Shown here: one piece after another, positions 21,071 to 27,868 of the stretch
Layout of the letters: each line of letters starts with the position of its first letter
Position numbering within the stretch: position 1 is the first letter of the stretch
IMG/VR virus record: IMGVR_UViG_3300030294_000757
Span: 1 to 27,868 of that record
Strand: one strand, 5' to 3'
Origin: a virus
DNA length: 27,868 nt
Notes under the pieces: generated by a model
What the model was told of the DNA's origin: nothing
What the model saw: only the letters and a program-made list of their open reading frames with translations
The model's database searches: none
Position numbers and translations under genes: made by a program

Positions 21071-23470
21071 TTATGCATTTGCATCTACAATTATCATCTT
21101 GTCATATATTAACTTCTTATTACCTGATGAATCTATGTATAATTCTTTATTATATGAATTATAAACATGAGTGGATAATGAGAAATCTACTCCAGTATAA
21201 TCAAAATTAAAATTATCAAAAACATTATTCATAATAAACCCACTTCCAACTGTATTATATTTAAAATCACTTTCAATAGTATTCTGATTGAAATTATCAC
21301 CAATATTATTCTGATAAAAATTATATCCAGTTGTATTTTTAGAGAAATTATTACCTATTGTACAATTAGAAAAATAAATTTTTAATATATTATTATTAAA
21401 GTTATCTCCTATTGAATTATTATTAAACACTCCATTAATAATATTACTATTAAAGTTATCACCAATAGAATTATTATATTGAAAATAATTTTTTATATCA
21501 TTACTAGCAAAAGAATTTCCTATTTTATTACTTTGGAATCCATTTACTATTAAATTATCCCGAAAATCACCCAAAATAATATTATAATTAAATGAACTTC
21601 CTATTATGTTATTTTGAAAACTATCTCCTGTTTTATTATTATAAAAATTAATTCCTGTATTATTATATTGAAAATATTTTCCTATATTATTATCATGACA
21701 ATTATCACCCATTACATTATTGTTAAAACTATTTCTAATTATATTATTAGTAAAATAATTTCCGTTAATCTCATTTGAATTAAATCCATCTAAAATAATA
21801 TTACCATAAAAATCATCACCAGATGAATTATTATGAAATCCATTAGAAATTGAATTTCTGCCAAAATCACCATACGTATTATTATTTGTAAAATCAGACC
21901 CTATTGAATTATTATAAAAAACATCTATTATTATATTATTTCTAAAATTATTCTTTATTGAATTATTACTAAACTCTGCATAAATATCATTATTACTAGA
22001 TGAACCATAAAAAATAGAATTACTATAAGATATATTATTACGATTAGCCATTGAATTAATCTTATTCGAATAAGAAGATATATAACCATTATAACCCCAA
22101 TTGATCCACATGTTATAATCAGTATATCCAGTTGAACAATTTATTGAAAAATTAGAAAGACTCCAGCTATTATTAACTGGACTTACATAACTTAAATTGG
22201 TCCATTCAAATAACTTCCATGAATTTTCATTATCACTTGATGGATCAATTCCAGTTACATTATCATTTAAACAAATATAAATATTATTAGAGTTAGGATA
22301 TAAAACTACACTATTCTTATTGTATGATGTTGAATTTTCCCATGTATTTGATGTGACGTCAATTTGCCACCTACGAAACTTAACATTTCGGAAATCAAAT
22401 GGAATATCATTATTCTGAAATGTATCTATCCTTCTATAAATATATCCCATTGTGCTACCATCTATCACTTTTGTCATTGCCATACTATCTACGATTTTTG
22501 GATCATTACTCACTTCATAGTAAATTATATCTTGAGGAAATAAACTTGAATATGACTCAGGCTTTAATGTATTTAATCCACTTGCAGTTACTAATAAAGG
22601 TTCTATGATACCAGTATTAATATCACTTGTATTAGGTATGGCATGAACTGTCTGATAATCAGTAATCAAATACTGACTACCAATTGTTAATCCGCTATCA
22701 TTAATCAATTCACTTAATTCATTGTATGTAACATCAGTTACGGAAGAACCTCCTCCTGTTGGTAAATTGTCAATATCACTAGCATATATCTTTCTATCTA
22801 ATGTTGGTCTAATATGAGTTAAGTCATCAGTTGTCGTTATGTCATATACATTATTTTCATCATCATTATATGAACATACTGCACCAAATGTTCCAGAAAA
22901 ATCTGAACCAATAGGATCACCATTTTGATAATGTCTAACTGCTAAATTCTGTTGCAACCACACTTGGCTACCAATTGTTACAGAGTGATAAGTGTCTCCA
23001 TCAATAATTACATCGCCTTCATTATTAGAATCATTTTTAATAAGCTTAATATATGATCCAAATTTTAAAGAATCAACCCCTCCAGAATTTCCAACATAAA
23101 ATGTATTATTAACATAATAATAAACGTATTTAATGTAAGAGCCATCCCACTCCGTAGTCATAATTCTTTCTAAACTATTAATACCGGCAAATTCAAATGG
23201 GTAATTATATTGACCACCATATATACCTCCAGATAATAATATCGGGAATCCATTGGCTTCATTTAATGTTTGGCATTCTGCTACTGTAGCTATATGCCAT
23301 CCTATAGGAGCAATACCTCTTGAATCAGTTGCTGCATACCAATTGTAAAGCCTGCCGTATTTAATAGTTTTTCCTGTAATTGAAGGTATTAATTCCCAAA
23401 ATGATTCACCAGTACCTCCGCTCAATTTTCCATCTACCCACTCTTCACTTGCTAATTGTATATTTAACAT
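21071..23470 (-). CDS. FISUMP-domain tail-fibre-like protein
   Basis: 799 aa, with a different N-terminus from its two paralogs. A FISUMP-type (Fibrobacter succinogenes major paralogous) region has YGRLYNWYAATDSRG with GWHIATVAECQTL (about 38-70) and later VTIGSQVWLQQNLAVRHYQNG (about 163-183). Then comes the shared VTYNELSELI / LITDYQTVH / YIYRRIDT / FRRWQI module, lacking about 70 residues present in the other fibres between the YQTVH and IEPLLVTASG segments. A long irregular 9-residue repeat region (NNSIGDNF-like) and the shared C-terminal domain follow. FISUMP domains are common in Bacteroidetes and their phages. Probably a receptor-binding fibre. Confidence 0.85.
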   Translation of the reverse strand: MLNIQLASEEWVDGKLSGGTGESFWELIPSITGKTIKYGRLYNWYAATDSRGIAPIGWHIATVAECQTLNEANGFPILLSGGIYGGQYNYPFEFAGINSLERIMTTEWDGSYIKYVYYYVNNTFYVGNSGGVDSLKFGSYIKLIKNDSNNEGDVIIDGDTYHSVTIGSQVWLQQNLAVRHYQNGDPIGSDFSGTFGAVCSYNDDENNVYDITTTDDLTHIRPTLDRKIYASDIDNLPTGGGSSVTDVTYNELSELINDSGLTIGSQYLITDYQTVHAIPNTSDINTGIIEPLLVTASGLNTLKPESYSSLFPQDIIYYEVSNDPKIVDSMAMTKVIDGSTMGYIYRRIDTFQNNDIPFDFRNVKFRRWQIDVTSNTWENSTSYNKNSVVLYPNSNNIYICLNDNVTGIDPSSDNENSWKLFEWTNLSYVSPVNNSWSLSNFSINCSTGYTDYNMWINWGYNGYISSYSNKINSMANRNNISYSNSIFYGSSSNNDIYAEFSNNSIKNNFRNNIIIDVFYNNSIGSDFTNNNTYGDFGRNSISNGFHNNSSGDDFYGNIILDGFNSNEINGNYFTNNIIRNSFNNNVMGDNCHDNNIGKYFQYNNTGINFYNNKTGDSFQNNIIGSSFNYNIILGDFRDNLIVNGFQSNKIGNSFASNDIKNYFQYNNSIGDNFNSNIINGVFNNNSIGDNFNNNILKIYFSNCTIGNNFSKNTTGYNFYQNNIGDNFNQNTIESDFKYNTVGSGFIMNNVFDNFNFDYTGVDFSLSTHVYNSYNKELYIDSSGNKKLIYDKMIIVDANA

Positions 23471-23474
23471 AAGT

Positions 23475-23492
23475 TATTTTTATTTCTATATA
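23475..23492 (-). promoter_or_regulatory. Conserved 18-nt element before fibre gene 21071-23470
   Basis: Third identical copy of TATATAGAAATAAAAATA, four bases before the ATG. The coding sequences that follow differ at their start, so the identity is not explained by gene duplication of the N-terminus alone. Confidence 0.55.
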
Positions 23493-23508
23493 TAAAAATA
23501 TATAAAAA

Positions 23509-23536
23509 AATAACATTTGTGAACACAAATGTTATT
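23509..23536 (-). terminator. Terminator after LRR gene 23561-24247
   Basis: AATAACATTTGTG and CACAAATGTTATT are a perfect 13-bp inverted repeat with only two bases between them, followed by seven T on the minus strand. It closes the LRR/GNAT unit upstream of the fibre genes. Confidence 0.87.
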
Positions 23537-23560
23537 ATATACCTTACTAATTTTTATATT

Positions 23561-24247
23561 TTAAATATTAAATTTGCTCATATCACCAACCTCAGGCTGA
23601 TTCTCACTCATCCATTTTTTATAACCATCTAAATCATCATAAGGCAAATTATTACCATCACAATCTAAATATAATAATGATGAAGGTAATATAGGTAATG
23701 TTTTTAAATTGTTGTTAGAACATTTTAAATCCTTTAAGCCCTCAGATAAATAAGGTAAGGATGATAACTCATTGTTCTTGCAATCTAATATTTTTAATCC
23801 ATCAGGTAAAGTAGGCAATGAAGTTAAAAAATTATCAAAACAATGTAACTCTATTAATCCATCAGGTAAAGTAGGTAATGAAATCAATTTATTGTCCCTA
23901 CAATATATCTCCCTTATATTCTTAGGTAAATTAGGTAATGAATATATTTCATTATTAGAACAATCTAAATATATTAATCTATCAGGTAAAGTAGGTAATG
24001 ATGTTAAATGATTTTTTGAACAACATAACTCTAATAATCTGTCAGGTAACTCTGGTAATGAATCTAATAAATTACCCCTACAATCTAAATCTTCTAATGT
24101 ACTTGGTAACTTAGGTAACTCTGTTAATATGTTATATTTACATGATAAATTTGTTAATCCTTCTTGTAAATCTGGTAACTTACCTAATTTTTTTATATCA
24201 CAAATTAACGTTTGTTCAATACCCTCAAACTTCTTTATATATTTCAT
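23561..24247 (-). CDS. Leucine-rich repeat protein, 9 repeats
   Basis: The frame is open to 24277, but the leader MKYIKKFEG starts at 24247, forming an ATGA overlap with the GNAT gene, so 228 aa is preferred. Nine 20-residue repeats; several carry LPTLPDGL and are nearly identical. C-cap DLDGYKKWMSENQPEV and tail SKFNI. The N-cap (LICDIKKLGKLPDL) keeps a Cys at the core position. A strong terminator follows. Confidence 0.92.
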   Translation of the reverse strand: MKYIKKFEGIEQTLICDIKKLGKLPDLQEGLTNLSCKYNILTELPKLPSTLEDLDCRGNLLDSLPELPDRLLELCCSKNHLTSLPTLPDRLIYLDCSNNEIYSLPNLPKNIREIYCRDNKLISLPTLPDGLIELHCFDNFLTSLPTLPDGLKILDCKNNELSSLPYLSEGLKDLKCSNNNLKTLPILPSSLLYLDCDGNNLPYDDLDGYKKWMSENQPEVGDMSKFNI

Positions 24248-24657
24248 GATTTTAGTTTTTTTATTAAGATGAAACATGAATCCTTATCAGTATCATCTTT
24301 ATTCATTTTATCAGAATCTTGAAACACTTTGAACCCACAACCTAAATATAATTTTACAGCACCTTCATTATTTTTAAATACAAGTAATGTGATAATATCA
24401 ATACCAAGATCATCTTTAATATAATCAAACATCTGATTTAGTAAGTATTTAGCATACCCTTTTCTCTTAAATCTATTAACAGTCCTTAAATTAAATATTG
24501 TAATATACTCGTCCTTAAACCATTTATCTGGTTTTTCTATCCTATATTCAGTCTCAGATACTAATATATCATCTAAAAATAACTGAAATTTATTATTAGT
24601 CTTGTCAATTATAAAGGTTTTTTCTTCTTTCTTCTCATAACTTTTTATATACTTCAT
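24244..24657 (-). CDS. GNAT-family N-acetyltransferase with leader
   Basis: 137 aa. After the leader MKYIKSYEK, it shows the GNAT fold: motif A with the acetyl-CoA pyrophosphate loop R-K-G-Y-A (65-69) and the following helix (KYLLNQMFDYIKD), a beta strand (DIITLLVF) and motif B (NNEGAVKLYLGCGFKVF, about 96-112). The substrate is unknown. Phage GNATs can modify host proteins or small molecules, and a packaged enzyme would act at once on entry. It lacks the KFN tail (ends KKLKS) and its TGA overlaps the ATG of the LRR gene. Confidence 0.87.
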   Translation of the reverse strand: MKYIKSYEKKEEKTFIIDKTNNKFQLFLDDILVSETEYRIEKPDKWFKDEYITIFNLRTVNRFKRKGYAKYLLNQMFDYIKDDLGIDIITLLVFKNNEGAVKLYLGCGFKVFQDSDKMNKDDTDKDSCFILIKKLKS

Positions 24658-24659
24658 GA

Positions 24660-25061
24660 TTATATGTTAAATTTATTTACATCAATAAACATCTGATATC
24701 CTTTTGTGTCAAATGATAAATCATCTGGTAGATTATCTAAATTTATTATATGTAATATACTATTATTAATAAGACTACTAGAAAGATTTTTTGATTCATG
24801 ATATATATTAGACTCAATATAATCAAATAATCCTGGATATCTATAAATAAATTCAGGAGTAGCAAATATTCTACCATCTTTATCAACTTGATTTATCTTA
24901 AATATTGTCTGATTACGGTCATTACACATATTTATATCATTATAAGGCAAACTTTGAATATTAATATAATCTCCATCCTTTTTAATCAATTCTAAAAAAT
25001 CATGTAATCTATTAAAAAAAATATTCTGAGACATTGTTTCAAATTTCTTTATATACTTCAT
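24660..25061 (-). CDS. Unknown protein with leader and KFN tail
   Basis: 133 aa. Leader MKYIKKFET, then a sequence unlike families A, B or C: NRLHDFLELIKKDGDY (about 17-32), FATPEFIYRYPGLFDYIES (about 66-84), ILHIINLDNLPDDL and tail NKFNI. Aromatic-rich and probably globular. It lies between an LRR gene and the GNAT gene in the same unit, with gaps of two bases. I recognise no domain. Confidence 0.75.
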   Translation of the reverse strand: MKYIKKFETMSQNIFFNRLHDFLELIKKDGDYINIQSLPYNDINMCNDRNQTIFKINQVDKDGRIFATPEFIYRYPGLFDYIESNIYHESKNLSSSLINNSILHIINLDNLPDDLSFDTKGYQMFIDVNKFNI

Positions 25062-25063
25062 AG

Positions 25064-25564
25064 TTATATGTTAAATTTATTTGCAGAATACTTCTCTGGA
25101 AATTCTTTAAAATCCTTATAACCATCTAAGTTATTATAAGGTAAATTATTACCATAACAATATAACCTCTCTAATGAATCAGGTAACTCTGGTAATTCAG
25201 ATATATTATTGCTCTCACAATCTAAATATTTTAATGTATTAGGTAATTTAGGCAATGATGTTAATTCATTACTTGTACAAAACAATTCCTCTAATGTATC
25301 AGGTAACTCAGGCAACTCACTTATTTTATTATAACAACAATCTAAGCCAATTAATTTAGTAGGTATCTCTGGTAATTTCGTTAATTTATTACTAGAACAA
25401 TTTAAATTTTTTAATGTAACAGGTAACTTTGGTAACGTAGTTAAATCATTACCAAGACAATTTAAATTTAATAATGTACTAGGCAACTTCGGTAACTTAC
25501 TCAATCCTTTTTGAAAACAATTTAATGTTGTTACTATGCCCTCAAACTCCTTTATATACTTCAT
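25064..25564 (-). CDS. Leucine-rich repeat protein, 6 repeats
   Basis: 166 aa. Leader MKYIKEFEG, N-cap (TLNCFQKGLSK), six regular 20-residue repeats each with the core Cys, a short C-cap of the FKEFPEKY type and tail ANKFNI. The first nine residues plus IV are the same as in the next upstream gene (25567), although that gene is not an LRR protein, which indicates exchange of the leader region. Confidence 0.92.
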   Translation of the reverse strand: MKYIKEFEGIVTTLNCFQKGLSKLPKLPSTLLNLNCLGNDLTTLPKLPVTLKNLNCSSNKLTKLPEIPTKLIGLDCCYNKISELPELPDTLEELFCTSNELTSLPKLPNTLKYLDCESNNISELPELPDSLERLYCYGNNLPYNNLDGYKDFKEFPEKYSANKFNI

Positions 25565-25566
25565 AA

Positions 25567-25884
25567 TTAAATATTAAATTTTGTTGCACAAACTGATAAC
25601 ATATATTTATTTTTCTCCTCATCTGTAGCATCTTTTGTTATTTTATTTATATTAGACCTTTTGATTTGTATGTAACCATCACTTAACGTATTGAAATTAA
25701 CATCTTTTGATTTTATCTCATATGTATCACCAATATAATTACAAAAATAATCATAAAATTCATAATTTAAAGAATTAGTCTTAGATAACCTTAATTTACC
25801 TATCGCTCTGAAATCTTTATAATTATAACTAAATATATCATCAAATGATTTTACTATACCCTCAAACTCCTTTATATACTTCAT
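25567..25884 (-). CDS. Unknown protein, C-terminus like family A
   Basis: 105 aa. Leader MKYIKEFEGIV is the same as in the LRR gene downstream. The middle (FDDIFSYNYKDFRAIGKLRL, then YEFYDYFCNYIGDTYEI) is Tyr/Phe-rich and unrecognised. The segment DGYIQIKRSNINKI parallels GYTQIKRDDLEKI of the family A gene at 5892, and the tail is TKFNI. It looks like a chimera: LRR-type leader, unique centre, family A end. Function unknown. Confidence 0.76.
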   Translation of the reverse strand: MKYIKEFEGIVKSFDDIFSYNYKDFRAIGKLRLSKTNSLNYEFYDYFCNYIGDTYEIKSKDVNFNTLSDGYIQIKRSNINKITKDATDEEKNKYMLSVCATKFNI

Positions 25885-25886
25885 GA

Positions 25887-26474
25887 TTAAATATTAAATT
25901 TTCTTGATTGAAAAATATCAGGCTGATTTATCTCTAACCATTCATTATATTCTTTCAAATTTTTATATGGTAAATTATTACCGCCACAATCTAAATATTC
26001 TAATGTATAATGCAATAATGGTAACTCACTTAAATTGTTATCATGACAATCCAATTCTTTTAATGATAATGGTAATATAGGTAGAGAAGTTAAATTATTT
26101 TTATAACAACTTAATTTTATTAATGTACTTGGTAATTTAGGTAACTCAGTCAATTCGTTTTTATAACAATTAAATTTTATTAATGTATCAGGTAATTCAG
26201 GTAACTCAGTTAATTTATTATTACTACAAAATAATACTTCTAATCCATCAGGTAAAGTTGGTAAAGAGTATAATAAATTTTTACCACAATATAACTCTTT
26301 TAATGTATCAGGCAACTCTGTAAACTCACTTATCTTATTTCCACTACAATACAATTTCTCTAATGTATCTGACAACTCAGGTAACTCTGTTATGCCTTCT
26401 CCAAAACTTGTATTAGTTAATTTTAAGATATTGTCTTCGTTCTCTATATGTTCAAACTTTTTTATATACTTCAT
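25887..26474 (-). CDS. Leucine-rich repeat protein, 7 repeats
   Basis: 195 aa. Leader MKYIKKFEH followed by a longer acidic N-cap (IENEDNILKLTNTSFGEG), seven 20-residue repeats (two irregular: FTELP and LPLLHYTL), C-cap NLKEYNEWLEINQPD and tail SRKFNI. The N-cap lacks the usual Cys segment of its relatives. The C-cap is closest to that of the plus-strand gene 3976, more than 20 kb away. Confidence 0.92.
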   Translation of the reverse strand: MKYIKKFEHIENEDNILKLTNTSFGEGITELPELSDTLEKLYCSGNKISEFTELPDTLKELYCGKNLLYSLPTLPDGLEVLFCSNNKLTELPELPDTLIKFNCYKNELTELPKLPSTLIKLSCYKNNLTSLPILPLSLKELDCHDNNLSELPLLHYTLEYLDCGGNNLPYKNLKEYNEWLEINQPDIFQSRKFNI

Positions 26475-26476
26475 TG

Positions 26477-26995
26477 CTATATGTTAAATTTATTTGCTCC
26501 ACCAATCTCAGGATGATTTTCTTCTAACCACTTCTTATATCCAATTAAATCATTATAAGGTAAATTGTTCCTTGAACATGTTAATGTTCGTAATGTATTA
26601 GGTAATAAAGGCAACTCACTCAAATTGTTATCCTGACAATATAACTCCTTTAATCCATCAGGTAAAATAGGTAACTCACTTAATTTATTATCAGCACACG
26701 ATAATATAAATAATGTATCAGGTAACTTTGGTAACTCAATTAATTCATTTTCATAACAATATAATATCTCTAATCCATCAGGTAGATTTGGTAATCTCTC
26801 TAATCTGTTCCTTGTACAATCTAAATATCTTAATGTATCAGGTAACTTAGGTAATGTATGTAAATTGTTAAGAGAACAACGTAACTTCTCTAATGTATCA
26901 GGTAAATTAGTTAAATCATTAATATTTTCATCATTACAATCTAAATCTGTAACAATACTCTCAAATTTCTTATTAAATCTCTTTATATACTTCAT
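26477..26995 (-). CDS. Leucine-rich repeat protein, 6 repeats, doubled leader
   Basis: 172 aa. The N-terminus MKYIKRFNKKFES reads as two leader endings in series: KRFN of the family A/B type, then KKFES of the LRR type. N-cap (DLDCNDENIND), six 20-residue repeats, C-cap IGYKKWLEENHPEI and tail NKFNI. The doubled leader is direct evidence for recombination or slippage within this motif. Confidence 0.92.
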   Translation of the reverse strand: MKYIKRFNKKFESIVTDLDCNDENINDLTNLPDTLEKLRCSLNNLHTLPKLPDTLRYLDCTRNRLERLPNLPDGLEILYCYENELIELPKLPDTLFILSCADNKLSELPILPDGLKELYCQDNNLSELPLLPNTLRTLTCSRNNLPYNDLIGYKKWLEENHPEIGGANKFNI

Positions 26996-26997
26996 AG

Positions 26998-27447
26998 TTA
27001 TATGTTAAATTTATTAGCTGCATACTTCTCTGGAAATTCTTTCCAATCATTATAACTATCCAAATCATAATATGGAAAATCATTTCCTCCACAATCTAAA
27101 TTCTCTAATGATGCAGGCAAATCAGGTAATGAATTTAACTTATTATTAGAACAATCTAATATCCTTAATCCTTCAGGTAACTTTGGTAAATATTTTAATT
27201 TGTTGTTGTAACAATATAATATCTCTAATGTATTAGGTAACTTCGGCAATGACATTAAATAATTACTGTTGCAATATAATGTCTTCAAATTGATAGGCAA
27301 CTCAGGTAATTCATTTAAATAATTATCATTACAATATAATGTAACCAATCCATTAGGTAACTCAGTTAACTCTGTTAAATAAGATTTAGAATAATCTAAT
27401 GACATTATTAATATCTTCTCAAACCTCTTTATATACTTCATAATCAT
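26998..27447 (-). CDS. Leucine-rich repeat protein, 5 repeats
   Basis: The leader MKYIKRFEK begins at 27441; an ATG two codons earlier (27447) overlaps the previous TGA as ATGA, so either start is possible. About 147-149 aa: N-cap (SLDYSKSYLTE), five 20-residue repeats, C-cap of the DWKEFPEKY type and tail ANKFNI. The C-cap matches that of the gene at 25064. Confidence 0.9.
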   Translation of the reverse strand: MIMKYIKRFEKILIMSLDYSKSYLTELTELPNGLVTLYCNDNYLNELPELPINLKTLYCNSNYLMSLPKLPNTLEILYCYNNKLKYLPKLPEGLRILDCSNNKLNSLPDLPASLENLDCGGNDFPYYDLDSYNDWKEFPEKYAANKFNI

Positions 27448-27868
27448 ATGTTAAATTTTTTAGCCATTCCCTGAGGAGTTTTAGAATACCAAAATTTATA
27501 TCCATCTAAATCCTCATAAGGCAAATTGTTACCAGCACAATGTAATATACTTAAATTTTCAGGCAACTCAGGCAACTCACTTAATTTATTGTTAGAACAA
27601 TATAACATTTTCAATGTATTAGGCAACTTAGGTAATGAAGTTAATTCATTATTAGTACAATATAATTCTTTTAATTCACTAGGCAACTCAGGCAACTCAC
27701 TTAAATAATTAAAATTGCAAACTATATTTTCTAATGTATCAGGCAACTCAGGTAACTCACTTAATTTGTTACGATGACAACGCAATGTTATCAAATTATC
27801 AGGCAACTTAGGTAATTTTGTTAACTGTTGATCAGAACATTCAAAATCTGTAACTCTACTCTCAAACC
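27444..27868 (-). CDS. Leucine-rich repeat protein, N-terminus beyond window
   Basis: The frame is open to the window edge; the first visible residues FESRVTDFECSDQQLTK fit the end of an MKYIKKFES leader and an N-cap, so only about six residues are missing. Five 20-residue repeats, then a C-cap of the SKTPQGM type and tail KKFNI. A start at an internal TTG (27806) would cut off the N-cap and is rejected. Its C-cap DNA is nearly identical to that of 14878-15627. Confidence 0.9.
   Translation of the reverse strand, partial: FESRVTDFECSDQQLTKLPKLPDNLITLRCHRNKLSELPELPDTLENIVCNFNYLSELPELPSELKELYCTNNELTSLPKLPNTLKMLYCSNNKLSELPELPENLSILHCAGNNLPYEDLDGYKFWYSKTPQGMAKKFNI

Noticed and set aside
21071-23470. 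Circularly permuted FISUMP domain as a novelty
   Set aside because: The GRLYNWYAA block precedes the IGSQVWLQQNL block, but to my knowledge this order is also seen in other Bacteroidetes phage fibre proteins, so it is probably a repeat of half-domains and not new.
1-27868. Diversity-generating retroelement as the source of paralog variation
   Set aside because: No reverse transcriptase gene and no template/variable repeat pair with adenine-specific differences was seen in the window.

Overview
This is a very AT-rich (roughly a quarter G+C), gene-dense accessory segment that most likely comes from a large tailed phage, or a prophage of one, infecting a Bacteroidetes host. The host assignment rests on four things: TAnnTTTG-type promoter elements (best case TTTG-N20-TATATTTG at 12365-12396, minus strand), no Shine-Dalgarno-like sequence before the starts I inspected, a FISUMP-type domain in one fibre protein, and base composition. 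The phage assignment rests on three paralogous tail-fibre-like genes (17224-23470). No tRNA, rRNA, integrase, transposase, CRISPR array or replication gene is visible. Nearly all free-standing stops are TAA; TGA occurs only inside ATGA stop/start overlaps.

Layout. 1-2434 (minus): short unknown proteins, mostly family A. 2531-3271 (minus): two tandem helical paralogs. 3403-5170 (plus): two family B genes and two leucine-rich-repeat (LRR) genes. 5174-10884 (minus): families A and B interleaved, plus one ankyrin protein. 10932-12325 (minus): three tandem WF/SCY paralogs behind a host-type promoter. 12434-13143 (plus): one family B gene and two small membrane proteins. 13160-14156 (minus): three family B genes behind a promoter with a hairpin leader. 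14250-17143 (minus): five LRR genes. 17224-23470 (minus): three fibre genes, each with its own terminator and an identical 18-nt upstream element. 23561-27868 (minus): six LRR genes, a GNAT acetyltransferase and two unknowns; the last LRR gene runs off the window.

Terms used in the entries. LEADER: the N-terminal motif M-K-x-[IL]-[KR]-[KR]-[FY]-[NE], in forms such as MKIxRFNES and MKYIKKFES. TAIL: the last four residues, K-[FY]-N-[ILMV]. About 45 genes carry the leader or a variant or remnant of it, and almost all of these carry the tail, although their interiors are unrelated. Family A: about 110-135 aa with an IYYxxY motif near residue 15-30 and an [IV]xYxIYY motif near residue 45-60. Family B: about 80-130 aa with GDYVIC, NNIGxI and YxVxYDNIP motifs, resembling an SH3/KOW-like small beta barrel. 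Family C: LRR proteins with 4-10 repeats of exactly 20 residues (60 bp).

How the genes may work together (inference). The leader resembles the capsid-targeting sequence of T4 internal head proteins, which the prohead protease removes after a Glu. The window can therefore be read as an array of packaged, host-delivered proteins in which one address tag and one tail bracket interchangeable modules (SH3-like, LRR, ankyrin, acetyltransferase). The fibre genes, which set host range, sit inside this array.
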